Shown: positions 12,401 through 22,802 of the stretch, piece after piece | How positions within the stretch are numbered: position 1 is the first letter of the stretch | How the letters are laid out: each line of letters starts with the position of its first letter | DNA from: Otis tarda | Taxonomy: Eukaryota > Chordata > Aves > Otidiformes > Otididae | NCBI GenBank assembly: GCA_026413225.1 | Contig: CM048557.1 | Location: 70,174,987 to 70,238,986 of the forward strand | Length of the DNA stretch: 64,000 nucleotides | Reading direction: 5' to 3' | Program-made: the position numbers and the translations under genes | The notes under the pieces: generated by a model | Database searches by the model: none | What the model was told of the DNA's origin: nothing | The model's input: the letters and a program-made list of their open reading frames with translations, nothing else

Positions 12401-13083
12401 TTTTGAACTTATGCCAGTGGTATCTTATGTCATACTGTTTGCCTACCAGTCCCACAGACCATTAAGTCACCGCTGACTGGCTAACAGTTCTGGCCCCTGC
12501 TAATCTGTCCTATATTTGGACATTACCTACTGGTTAAAAAGAAAAGGAAAAAAAAAGCTCTCAAAAGAAAAACTTTTAAAAGCACAAACTCAAAACAAAC
12601 AAACAGAAGTGAAGAAAAACTAAGTACATTTAAGGATAACTTAAAGCTCTAAAGAATATTCTTAATGAGAGAAAATGTTTCAGTCAATACACAGTTTTCA
12701 TAAGGCTAGCAATAACCTGGACAGCACAAGCACGGCCATTCTCAACATCTTAACACTGCTGAATTCAAACAAATCAAGAAGCCCTCAGTTTAGGTCTCAA
12801 GTCAATTTTGCAGGGACTCCTGAAAGAGGATGAGAAAACTACTTCAAGTTTTCCACCACACCTTTTTTAAGTTATTGCAAAGCAACAAGTATCACTGGTG
12901 CAAAGTGTAGTTGAAACTGTTTTTTTTTCTTTGCCTTACACTCAAAGGTAAAGTCAATTGCACAAGAAATAGTTACCTTTATAAGTTATCGCTAGCCTAG
13001 AGAGAGATGTCAAAATAGGAAGGGAGACTATATATTTTTACTGACACTGTCCATTTAACAATAAAAAAAATGCAACAACTCAC

Positions 13084-16000
13084 CCGAATGTATGCATTCT
13101 GAATTTCTACCAACTCTTCGCCAAGGGGAACAACAATTTTTTCCACTTGTCGCTCATGAGAATAAGGCTGAATTTCTGGAGAATCTTCAGCACACAGCTC
13201 TATCTGAGCAATGAGTAAGTTGGAAATAACTTGCTGCACAGCCTGTTTGAAAAGCCACAAAAAAAGGACTGTATTTGCTTGTTAAATGCAAGTCAGTATC
13301 ACATGAAAGTAACTATTTCCATATTGGGAGTATATTCTTTTTGGTTCAGGAAGGTTTGTATTCTCAAAACCCAAAAGGTATTATTTAATTTTAGAAAGGG
13401 CAGGAAATAAATAATATAGGGTCTATAGCATGAAAAAGACAAACCTTTAACAACTGATTATTTCTGAAGAGATTCAGTTTTTACGTGGAATTCTAATAGA
13501 CTTCACTATCCAGCACAGGGTTCAAACTGGTATTAAACATAGCTTCTACTGAAACTTCCTTACTGCAACCACGCAAGTAGACTTGACTCACCTTTGTATC
13601 ACTGCCTGGTGTGGCACTTAGGGCCAGGATCCGAAACTGGTTTGTGTATTTGCTGAGTTCCCTTACAACCTACGAATACGGAAGTTTCCGTTAATACCCT
13701 TAAGGGAGACTATTTCCTTCTATAACTGATATCAATTAAAATACCCACTAAGCAGAAAAAGCTTAACAAAATATTCTAAAAAGAGTGTATCTAAATTCAG
13801 ATGAGGACAAGGAAGTGTACGGTTTTACCCAAGAACACTTTATCTTGATAAGTATATTACCCCAGTCCCATTCAGCAGAACACCCTTGGTAAGTTACGAA
13901 ATGATTTCTCCCTTGATTTAACAAAAAGATTAACAGCACACCAACCAAAGAGAGCTGCCATAAAGTAAGTTTGAAGAACCTCTCTAGAAAAAGTAAATCA
14001 TGGATGATTAGTCCCACGGAATCTGAGCAGAGATTAGATGACAACCACCATGCCAACAGCATTCAGCTGAGTCCCACTTGAAAATGTTGCATTAGGAATT
14101 AGGGAAAATGGCTGAATATTCCTTAGACTTCCCATATTCTCATTCTACAACACTCTCCAAGACCAAAATTGGGACAAGTACCACAGCTGCTGAACATTAA
14201 ACCAAATTGCCCTCCTACTTCATTTTCCCACAGAGCCAAACTCTGCCAGCGATACCAGCAAACACCACACCTTTTGACCAACCACCCTGCGCTGCACAGG
14301 GAGGGGGGAAAAAACCCCAAAAGTTACAAATAATATAACACAAAGGCCACAGAGAATAAGTGAACAGAGAGTAAAGAGGAATTCAATTTCTGCTGATCGT
14401 TCTACTGAAAATCATGTGAAGGCATAGCTAAAACACAGAGCAAAGCCTGCCGATTTCACAGCCATGAGGACTGAAAAGGGGCGACGGAAGAGATTTTTCT
14501 CAGCTGTAGCCAAGACAACTCAAAAGCTAATGAGTACAAGTCTTGGCTCGATGTTACAGAGCAATTCAAGGAGGATTAAAAAATTTTAAGGTAAGACTTT
14601 TGTACAGTATTTTGAAATATAATAACCTATAAGATTAAATTATTTGAGAATGAAGTTGCTACAGTTCTGAAAAATGATAGAAGAAAACTGCAGCGCTACC
14701 AAACCAACATGTACTGGTTTAACTTGGCAAGCTACCGCCTCTTTTCCAGCATGTCAAGTTAGACAAGCACTAAAAAACACCCGCTTTCCTCCAAAGAGGC
14801 CTAGTAAGCAACCAGGCACAGCTGACATTCTGTCGATTTCCCCCGCGTACAAAACTGTAACTTCTAGGTCACTCATTGCTATGAGGGGGTTAAGCCAAAA
14901 TAACACAAACTTTGCTATTTGAGACAAAACCCAGTCTTGGAAGGAAATCTTGAACTCGTTATACTAAGATAAAGAACTTTACAAATAGAGCCTGCACTTT
15001 TTTTCTGGGAAAAAAAAAAAAATACTCCCCCCATTGAAGAACTATTCCTACATAGCACAAACATACCAAAGCACACCTGCAAATACAAACATCTCTGAAA
15101 CAAACAGTGTAGTGACTTTTTTTTTTAAATTGCCCTATTCAAAAAAATATTTTGAAACAAAAATTACAATTTTATTCAGACATTTAAAAAATTCCCACCT
15201 CACCCTACCAAATTTTAATACAGGTTTTACTTAAAAACAAAGCACTGAGGACGCAGAGGACTCTTTGATCGCTTTCAAACAAAGCTAAGGGCCTAAAGGA
15301 CAACATCCCTGAAGCAATGATGACAGTGACGCTTTATGGAGATCCCGTAAGTGATTTAGGGGGAGGTTTTTTTTAATCATGAGACAAGAATGGGGTGACA
15401 CCAGCATTACCTGACAGTAGGCGTGATTTCCAAGGGCTTTGTGGGCTTCATCAATAACCAAACATTTAATCTCTACAGCAGGACACGTCCCACGAGAAAG
15501 ATCATTCATCATTATCTGAGGCGTAAGGAAAAAGACTCTCTTGGTATTCCACAGCTCCCTCCGACTCAGGGCTTGGGTTCCCCCTGAAAATTAAAGAAAT
15601 GACATGAGCGAACCGTTCTGCTGAGAATAAGCCGTGACGCGTGAGCCGAGAGCAACAGCTGAAGGCCGGCAGGGCTGGCAGACACGCATCGCCTTTGGGA
15701 AATGAGCGTCTTTTAAACCAGCATGCACCTTCATGCTAGTCCCGTTTTCAGGAAAAAAAATGGTGAACACTATTAGGAAGATTTTTTTCATTAAAACACT
15801 AAATCCAGAACAGCAGAAAACAAGGCTAGAGAGCTCATGATGTCCCCCAGCCCTATACCTAACCTGCACCTCTGACAAAGGTTTGTGTTTAAGAACAGGT
15901 TATGCATTTGGGCATCAGGGCTGTTACTGCAGCGAGCAAGAAACCGCAGTTTATGGGGTTTAAAAGGAAAAAAAATTAAAAAAAGAGAAAATTAAAAAAA

Positions 16001-16716
16001 AAAAAAAGCCTTTATCTGTTGATTGAAGTTTCATACCAAGCACATTTACTGTGCAGAATTACACCTCTGTGCAGGAACCCTAAGGCTCTATGAACCACAG
16101 GGCTGTACTCCAGAAAACACTTTTGTGTGCCCTCTATTTTTTTTTTTCCTTCCTTCACCGCGGCTTTTCAACGGTGCTTGCCCTCGCCTTTAAGCCAAGC
16201 AGCCTGGATGTTTGCGGCCTCTCCGAGGCGGCCCCCGGAGCGGCCCCGGCCCCGCCGCCGGTCTCTACCTGTCATCTCGGCCATGTGCCGGGCCGGGATC
16301 CCCATAACGCGGGCGCAGGCCTCCATTTGCTGAGCCACCAACGGCTTCGTCGGGGCGAGGAAAAGCACTCTGCCGGAGGGGAACCAGCGGTAGAAATTGT
16401 ACATGACCACGGCGGCCACGAAGGTTTTACCCAGCCCGGTGGGCAGACAGATTAAGGTGTTAGCCAGCAAAGCGGCGCGGGCCATCCGCAGCTGGTAGCC
16501 GCGCACCGGGTAGTTGGTGGGGTAGATCCAAATAGACCCCGCCGCCTCACAAAAACCCGCCACCGGCTTCGGCTCCTCCGCCGCCGCGGCGGCCGCCACC
16601 AGCAGATCATCGTCTGCCTCCTCTTCCTCCTCCTCCTTCTTCTTTTTCTTCTCCGGAGCCTTCCCGCCCGCCGCCCGCCAAGCCTGAGGCAAAGTCTGCT
16701 GCCGCCCACCGCTCAT
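13084..16716 (-). CDS. FANCM: FANCM, DEAH-family DNA translocase: first four coding exons only
   Basis: Exons 16269-16716, 15411-15583, 13592-13669 and 13084-13242 join in frame to 286 codons and end at a GT donor, so the gene continues or is broken to the left. FANCM is the DNA-remodelling motor of the Fanconi anaemia core complex; it binds branched DNA and stalled forks with FAAP24 and MHF. Visible motifs: IWIYPTNYPVRGYQL, Walker A LPTGLGKT at residues 91-98, DEAH at 194-197 and motif III LSATP at 224-228. The start MSGGRQQTL matches human MSGRQRTL. Residues 24-33 are a lysine run then a glutamate run and 41-46 are six alanines, a low-complexity stretch I do not know from human. Vertebrate FANCM is about 2,000 residues, so helicase domain 2, the MHF-binding region and the ERCC4-like C-terminus are missing from the remaining 13 kb. 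Confidence 0.93.
13243..16268. other. FANCM introns 1-3
   Basis: Introns 15584-16268, 13670-15410 and 13243-13591. The first has an A-rich run near 15966-16008 and a T-run near 16138-16149. No embedded gene, snoRNA or recognisable mobile element was found. Confidence 0.5.
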
Positions 16717-16989
16717 CCTCCCTCACGGAGCCTTCCCGCCGCGCGGCTCCCACTCGCTCTGAGGGAACGCGCGCCAACGGGCACCGGCCGCCATTTTCTC
16801 GCAGCGCCGCCGCTTGAAAACCCCGCGGGAGCCGCCGGCCGGGACGAGGAGGTGGAGTGGAGGGCGGTGTAACCGCCCTCCGCTCCACCTCCTCGTCCCG
16901 GCCGGCGGCTCCCGCGAGGTCGACGGGAAGGTTGGGCGGTGCGTGAGGAGGAGGAGACGGTGGTGGTGGAGGCGGTGGCGGGCGGGAAA
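16717..16989. promoter_or_regulatory. Shared head-to-head promoter of FANCM (-) and FKBP3 (+), CpG-rich
   Basis: Only 273 bases separate the two start codons and the sequence is GC- and CpG-rich without a TATA box. GCCGCCATTTT at 16787-16797 is a YY1-type element read toward FANCM. AAAATGGCGGC at 16987-16997 is the same element over the FKBP3 start codon. GGCGGGAAA at 16981-16989 fits the E2F consensus, and GCGCGCCAA near 16769 is a weaker E2F-like match. Growth-linked joint expression is an inference from these motifs. Confidence 0.7.
16824..16916. repeat. Long inverted repeat: 44-base arms, 5-base loop
   Basis: Left arm 16824-16867 and right arm 16873-16916 are reverse complements at 43 of 44 positions. 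The exception is T16858 facing G16882, a G-T wobble. The loop 16868-16872 is TGTAA. Arms are more than 70 percent GC, so either strand could form a very stable hairpin. It sits in the middle of the FANCM/FKBP3 promoter. Confidence 0.95.
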
Positions 16990-19900
16990 ATGGCGGCGGC
17001 GACGGCGGGTCCGGCGCAGCCCTGGAGCGCGGAGGAGCTGCGGAGCGAAGCGCTGCCTAAGAAAGATATCATCAAATTCCTCCAGGAGCACGCAGCCCAG
17101 GCGGTAAAAGGCGGGATGGAGTGGGTAGCGTGTATGTATGTGTGTGTGTGTGGAGGGATCCTCCATCGCTCACCGGCGTGTCTTGCAGTTCCTGGCCGAA
17201 CACAAGCTGCTGGGGCAGGTGAAGAACGTGGCCAAGACGGCGAATAAGGAGCAACTCATCGCGGCCTACACGCAGCTCTTCCACACGCAGGTACGGGGCC
17301 GGGGATGGGGGATCGGAGCCGGGGGGCTCGGGCGGTGGCTGATGGCTGCCACCCCTCCTTCTCCCCTCAGCGGTTTAAGGGCACGGACGGCGCGGAGAAG
17401 GCGGCGGCGGAGAAGGCGAAGCCCGCTAAGGCGGAGGAGGCCAAGGGGAAAGCAGCGAAGCCTGAGGAGGCCGTGGAAGAGGTCGGTGCTGTACCCCTGC
17501 TTTATTTGGGCGATTGCGTGGGGCAGGCGAGTTAACCAGGTCTTCAAAAACCTGGTTACAGCAAGAAGTCTGGTGTTTGTACCGTGTCTTAACCTCACGC
17601 GGTTTCTGTGACTTGAACTAGCTGTGGGCCCTGTGCATCGCTCCCAAAGCTGGTCTTTGCTGAGAACTGTGCCTATGCTGCTACGTTTTCCCCAAATATT
17701 ACAGCACTGCGGTAATGCATGAACACTTTGAAACGTGCCATTCGCTAACACTGCATGCGTTCACTCAGTGCCTTGAATTAAGTGGTTGTTCCGTCTTGCA
17801 TGTAGTTAATGCAGCAGTCATAACTCTGTTTTTATAAACTTAGGGGCCACCAAAGTATACAAAATCAATTTTAAAGAAAGGTGATAAAACCAACTTTCCG
17901 AAGAAAGGAGACACTGTTCATTGCTGGTATACAGGAAAGCTACAGGATGGAACAGTCTTCGATACCAATATTCAAACAAGTAAGACCACGTATATACTGT
18001 TTGGCTGTTGTTGCAAATGTATGCAGAAGAAATTAGCTGGAATCGTTAAACAGCCTTGGGCAAGCGTTTGCTTTTGGAAGGTGTGCATGGCAGGAGTCCT
18101 GACAAACTGCTTTCGCCATCCTGTTGTTGAGCTGACTGAGGAGAGTCCCTGCAGTCCGCTCCTGGAGCCTGATTTTCCATGAGGGAATGCATGCGGGGCA
18201 GTATTTTAGGACTGGCTGGTGTAAAGTTACACTGCTGCATCTTGCCAGACCTCGCGTTTGGCATTCTCCAGGCCACAGACGACGTGAAACACAGGGATTT
18301 AGTCAGTACTGAAACTGCTTTGCAGGAAAGACAGTTCCTGCTCAAGGAGCTTCCCTTATCTACAGAACTTGAGCACCAACAGTGGAGTTAGCTTCTCTAA
18401 ATAGACACGTCTTGGTGTGCTCCTGTCATAAACCCTTAAGCGTGGAGGCACTGGAACGAGAGTGATTTTGAGTGGTCTGGTGGACCGTGGCCTCGGGGAG
18501 AAGTGTGCGGGTGTTTTTGTGACAGTTTCTCGAGCAGAGGATTTAGATATGTGAAATTCTGAAAAACTAGAAACGCTTTTCCAGCAGTGATGTCCAGCGT
18601 GGACAGGAACAGCAGGGCTGCCATTGGAATAGTGTCTGTGATTCATCGCACTTGTTGTGTGATGTTGGATGTTCCCTGTGTGCTCTTTTGTGTCACTTAC
18701 GTGTTTATAACTCGTGCCATCAGCTTAGTAATTCAGGAATGAGTCCAGGTTCACTGGATCAGTGTCTGAAAGATGCTCATCAGCTTTGGCTCTGGGTGCA
18801 ACTTGAACATTTAATAATGTTTTTAGTACACAGCACTAAATTTTCCCCTAAAAATCTGACAGTGGGCTGAAAATAATATTACAAGAACAGATACTTACAT
18901 AGAGCGTGATTGTAATAATAATTTTAGATAGAATTAGGGTATGTGCTGGTGTGATGTTAAAGCTAACAAACATAAAACTGTCTTTCAGGTTCAAAGAAGA
19001 AGAAGGCAGCCAAACCTTTAAGTTTCAAAGTTGGCGTAGGAAAAGTAATCAGAGGTGTAAGTAAACCATCAACGACTGCCTCAGAATACCTTTTTCATTC
19101 TGCAGGATTTGTGACTGGGGTACAAATTTTGAGCTGTGGTTCTTGTTTCTTGTGGAGGTAAAAGGGCGAGCTGAAGTGTCTACGTGCACAGGCTGTAGTA
19201 TTTATTCTGTACAGATGCTCTCATCCGCCGGCAGCGTCATTCCTCGGGACAAGCACAGCCTTTTACAGGAGCCAAGGTGTCAGGTTCCCAGGCTCCGTCC
19301 GTCACTGTACGCACGCGCTCTGCTTTAGTCTGGCACAAGATTGTTTTTCTCTCAGCATCTTTTTGGCATTATTTGCCACGGTGCCTCTTCGTGCGCAGTT
19401 CAGTTCATCCGTTAACGCGACTGGGTGCTGAATCTCCAAATCCTTGTTGCTGTCGTGCACTGAAATGCGTTGCAGTTCGATGCTGCAGCTCCTCTGCTCT
19501 GCCCAGCACAGAGTGCTGCCGCGGCGCAGGCGGAAGCTGCGCGAGCGCAGTGTCTGGGTAGACTATAAGCACTCCGTAGCGGAATCGAGTGTTCTGCACA
19601 CCCGTCTGCTCACTTCCATCGTGAAGTCACGGGCGCTGGCGTTGCTTGGTGCGTCTGGGAGACGCCAAGTTACGTGCAGAGCAAAGGGGCTGCTTACCTG
19701 TCTCGCAGCTGCTGAACCAGCGGTGAAACTGGTGGCTGGCTGCACCAGGTAAGAGCGCAAGAAGCATCTTAACGCTTACCTGACTAGAAAACGAAGCAAA
19801 CCCAGCCCAGCAGAATCTTCCGTGCGGCCGCTGTGCAGGAAAAAGGCCTTAATGGTGGCTGGACAGGAACGGAGAAGGGGAAAAGGTCCCTGGGCTTGTG

Positions 19901-21638
19901 GCCAGCGCTGCAGAAGCAGCGGTGGCCGGGGTTGCTCTGTGGTCCTTGGCGCACGGTGCCGTGTTTGTGTGGGTGCCAGGCGTGTTCCTTACGCAGTGAC
20001 AAGGCGTGAGCAGCCGCTGCTCGCTGTGAAGTGCTGATGCAGGGCTAAGCTGAATGCCAGCTCCGGGCAGCGCCAGCCAGTCGAAGAGGAACAAGTGCAG
20101 AAATAAAACTCGTCTTTAAGCAACAGCCTAGACAAACAGCGGTCTGCTGGCACTGCAGACTGGTAGGGAAACACGAGGCAGAGAGGGACAAAGCCCTCGG
20201 GACCGCGTGCTGTGAAATGCGTTCTGAGACGGTGGGTGCTGGCCCTGAAACGTGCATTACTTCAGGGGTTCACTAACGTCTTCACGGCATAAAAGCACAG
20301 ATCTGAACCGCGAAGTACAGCCCCGCCTACCGTGGGCGCAGGGCGCGTTGGCCAAGGGGGAGCGTTCCCACAAACAAAACCAGGTGAAGCCATTGCCCAG
20401 CGTAGGCAGCGGGCTGGGTGAGCGTGCTGCGGACAGCGATGTGGAGTTGCGCGGGCATTCAGAGGAGCACATGGGCAAAGCGTGTGACGTGCACTGCTTC
20501 CTGAGATCTGCAAGAGTTCTGTGCTCTTTCGTTGTTCGAGTTTGCTTTGGTTTTTTATTGCTGTTTGATATTTTTTATTTTTTCCTAGTGGGATGAAGCT
20601 CTCTTGACAATGAGTAAAGGAGAGAAGGCTCAACTGGAAATTGAACCTGAGTGGGCGTATGGCAAGAAAGGGCAGCCCGAGGCCAAGTATCCTTCCACAT
20701 CACCTAACTTGGAAACGCCTGGTGGAACGGAGCGCTGGAGTGGGGACAGGGATGTGCTGGGGGAGCGCTCACTCGCTCGTGGCGGGCCTGGCACGGTAAC
20801 AGATACGAAAAGCTCGGTGCTCTTACTGGGCGGGTGCAGGTGCCCGTTTGTTTTGAGGGAGAACTCCCGTGGGGAGTGCTGCAGAAGAGAACCTGCTGTG
20901 GTTTTGCGCCTGCTTGTTACTCCGGCTGCTTCTGAGTGCTCATTCCCGCAGCAGCGGTGGGGATGCTGCCGGTGTGGTAGGGAGGGGAAGGTAAGTTACC
21001 GGCTGCAGCTGCCAAGACGGCAGTGACCTCTGGGCTGGAACTGCTGCTGGGACACAGCCGAAACTCGGGATCGAGCGAGTGAGTCTCCCAGTGTCTGAGG
21101 CAGGCGTGTTTCTTTTATCGTCAGCACTTCCAGAGGAAGGGCAGTGAGTGTCTCTCTTGCTCGACTCCTAAGCCGTGACAGGTTTAAAGGACTCTGAAGT
21201 TCTCCCTGTCTCTAGGGTATAGCAGGACTGCTGACTACGTCCCAGAAACAGACCATGCTCAGGCAGGCCAGGTAAGACCGAGCGGCTCGTTGTCAGAGGA
21301 GCAGGGATAACGGGAGCGTCTTCCCAAAGGGGCAGCCGCAGAGCCGGTGCCCGATGTCTCGGGACAGCTGGCGGCAGGCAGCAGCCGCGGGGCCGTACTA
21401 AATCCGGGCTGTTAGAACGAGGCCGTAAAATACAGAGCTGACACATGAGAAACAGCAGGTGCCGAATCCCCACCCTGCACTGATGGTCACGGGGCGGGCA
21501 CCGGGCTGTTGCTCTGCCGGGGGGTGGCTGCGGCGGTTTGTTTGTGGTTTGTTTTTTAAAGCTTCCTTAACTTGGGCAAACAGGATTCCACCCAACGCAA
21601 AACTTTTCTTTGAAGTGGAACTGGTGGATATCGAATGA
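16990..21638 (+). CDS. FKBP3: FKBP3 (FKBP25), nuclear peptidyl-prolyl cis-trans isomerase, complete
   Basis: Seven coding exons (16990-17103, 17189-17290, 17371-17481, 17844-17979, 18989-19056, 20589-20686, 21584-21638) give 227 residues; human FKBP3 has 224. Residues 1-72 form the N-terminal basic tilted helix bundle ([33 protein letters not shown]). Residues 73-109 are an Ala/Lys/Glu-rich linker. Residues 110-227 are the FKBP domain, with [42 protein letters not shown] and the end FEVELVDIE. The basic KKKKAAKP loop near 157-164 fits the nuclear, nucleic-acid-binding character known for this FKBP. The protein is reported to act with chromatin, pre-ribosomes and microtubules. Its last intron carries U12-type splice signals. 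The gene shares its promoter with FANCM and meets PRPF39 tail to tail. Confidence 0.97.
19057..20588. other. FKBP3 intron 5
   Basis: About 1.5 kb, GC-rich through its middle (roughly 19200-20500). It has overlapping open frames on both strands of 60-120 codons with no recognisable domain; these look like composition effects. The other long FKBP3 intron, 17980-18988, is AT-richer and also empty. Confidence 0.5.
20687..21583 (+). other. FKBP3 intron 6 with U12-type (minor spliceosome) signals
   Basis: The donor at 20687-20694 is GTATCCTT, matching the U12 GT-AG consensus. The sequence TTCCTTAACT at 21563-21572 fits the U12 branch-site consensus, with the branch A near 21570 about 13 bases before the acceptor AG at 21582-21583. 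There is no long polypyrimidine tract next to the acceptor, as expected. Splicing here joins AA to G and restores AAG (Lys) in DAKIPPN-like text. Confidence 0.85.
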
Positions 21639-22802
21639 AGTGAAGAGTTCCCTTCGCCGCTGGGAATCTGTTTACGATCAAGAACGCTTCTGGCAACTGC
21701 GGTTTTGCTGGTGTAACTTCAGGGCGTAGTTACAACTGTGGCCTTTGTTCCCCTGCCCCACTGCTGTACAGTACCGTACCACTAAAGAATCCATAGTTTA
21801 TACGCGCAGCTGGCTCCACTGGTGTGTGTGTGCGACCACCTCCGGGCTCCTCTTACTGCGGGGGAACGGCGTAGCTGCCCAGGAGCCTGCTAGGGCAGAC
21901 GCAGAAAACATTTCCATTTCTGTTCTAGGCATTGCTTCGGTCAGGGAACGGCCCCTGACTTTCTCTCCCAAGATGTTTTCTAGAAGCAGGGGGCGCGATG
22001 CCCACGGCGCTCTAGAGGCTGGCCGGACACGCCCCGGCCTGCCCCAGGCGTTGAACCGAGCCTGGCGTACTCACCGCTGGCTCGCACGAGGAACCCAAGA
22101 AAGCGCAGAGGACTACCGAATTCCTTGCTTTTATTACAAAAATGAGAATGATCACTTCGATCAAAATGAAAAAAGTTTGCTCACACTGTGTACATGAAAA
22201 ACTCTAAATACAAAAATCATCCCAGACACAGTTTGTGCTTTTTAAAAAAGAATGCAACGTCATTTTGCACTGCGTTTTAATTTCTGACCCCCACACGGAA
22301 TAGAAAATACGTAGCGCAGCTTGCAAAGGCTGCCGCGGTGATCCGAAGAGTTTCAATCGCAACGAGGAGAGCGGAGCAGGAGCGCGCAGCCGTGCTCCGC
22401 CTGTCCGGCGGCAGCCGTGGTGGCCACCGCGGGGCAGCAGAATGGCTTTGGGGGAAAAAAAAAAAACAAACCAAAACAAAAAACCCCTACAGCTTTACCG
22501 ATTAAGTCTATGGAATCATGAGACCGAAAAAAATTCTTCAGATATCTCCATAAATTAGTGCAGGGAATTAAAAAAAACGCATTTATGGTAAACTAGAATT
22601 GTACAGAGATGCCGTTGATCAGGTACCAGCACACAGATCTTGCTTCACACAGACCCTGTGAACAGCAGCTCACTTCACATGCAGAAGACCAAAAAGCAGG
22701 TATTACAACAGTCCTTTCACAGCCCTAATTTAGAAAAATAGAATTTTTTTTATTCTGTCTTTGTCGAAACGGCAGCACAGTGAACTTCACTCGCTCCAGG
22801 GA
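21639..22802. other. Tail-to-tail 3' UTR region of FKBP3 (+) and PRPF39 (-)
   Basis: The 1.16 kb between the two stop codons should hold both 3' UTRs. For PRPF39 the minus strand has AATAAA at 22749-22754, about 50 bases after the stop, and again at 22130-22135. On the plus strand I found no AATAAA or ATTAAA between 21639 and 22200, so the FKBP3 polyadenylation site is unresolved. Open frames in this stretch show no homology I can recognise. Confidence 0.55.
22130..22135 (-). terminator. Candidate distal polyadenylation signal of PRPF39
   Basis: The minus strand reads AATAAA here (TTTATT on plus), about 670 bases beyond the PRPF39 stop. A nearer AATAAA at 22749-22754 is an alternative, so the 3' UTR could be short or long. 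Confidence 0.45.

Larger units (their letters stand above)
7585..13083. other. 5.5 kb non-coding stretch between the SOUL-family gene and FANCM exon 4
   Basis: I searched the minus strand by eye for the next FANCM helicase-core words (the region around YQIILARDQF and the GEEGLDIG and MGRTGRKR motifs) and found none. The plus strand just after 7584 should hold the SOUL-family 3' UTR; hexamers that could serve it are ATTAAA at 8021 and AATAAA at 9160, 10090 and 10649, with nothing to choose between them. An old CR1 piece (8505-8705) and purine-rich tracts (9361-9400 and 9453-9480) are the only repeats noted. Confidence 0.5.
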
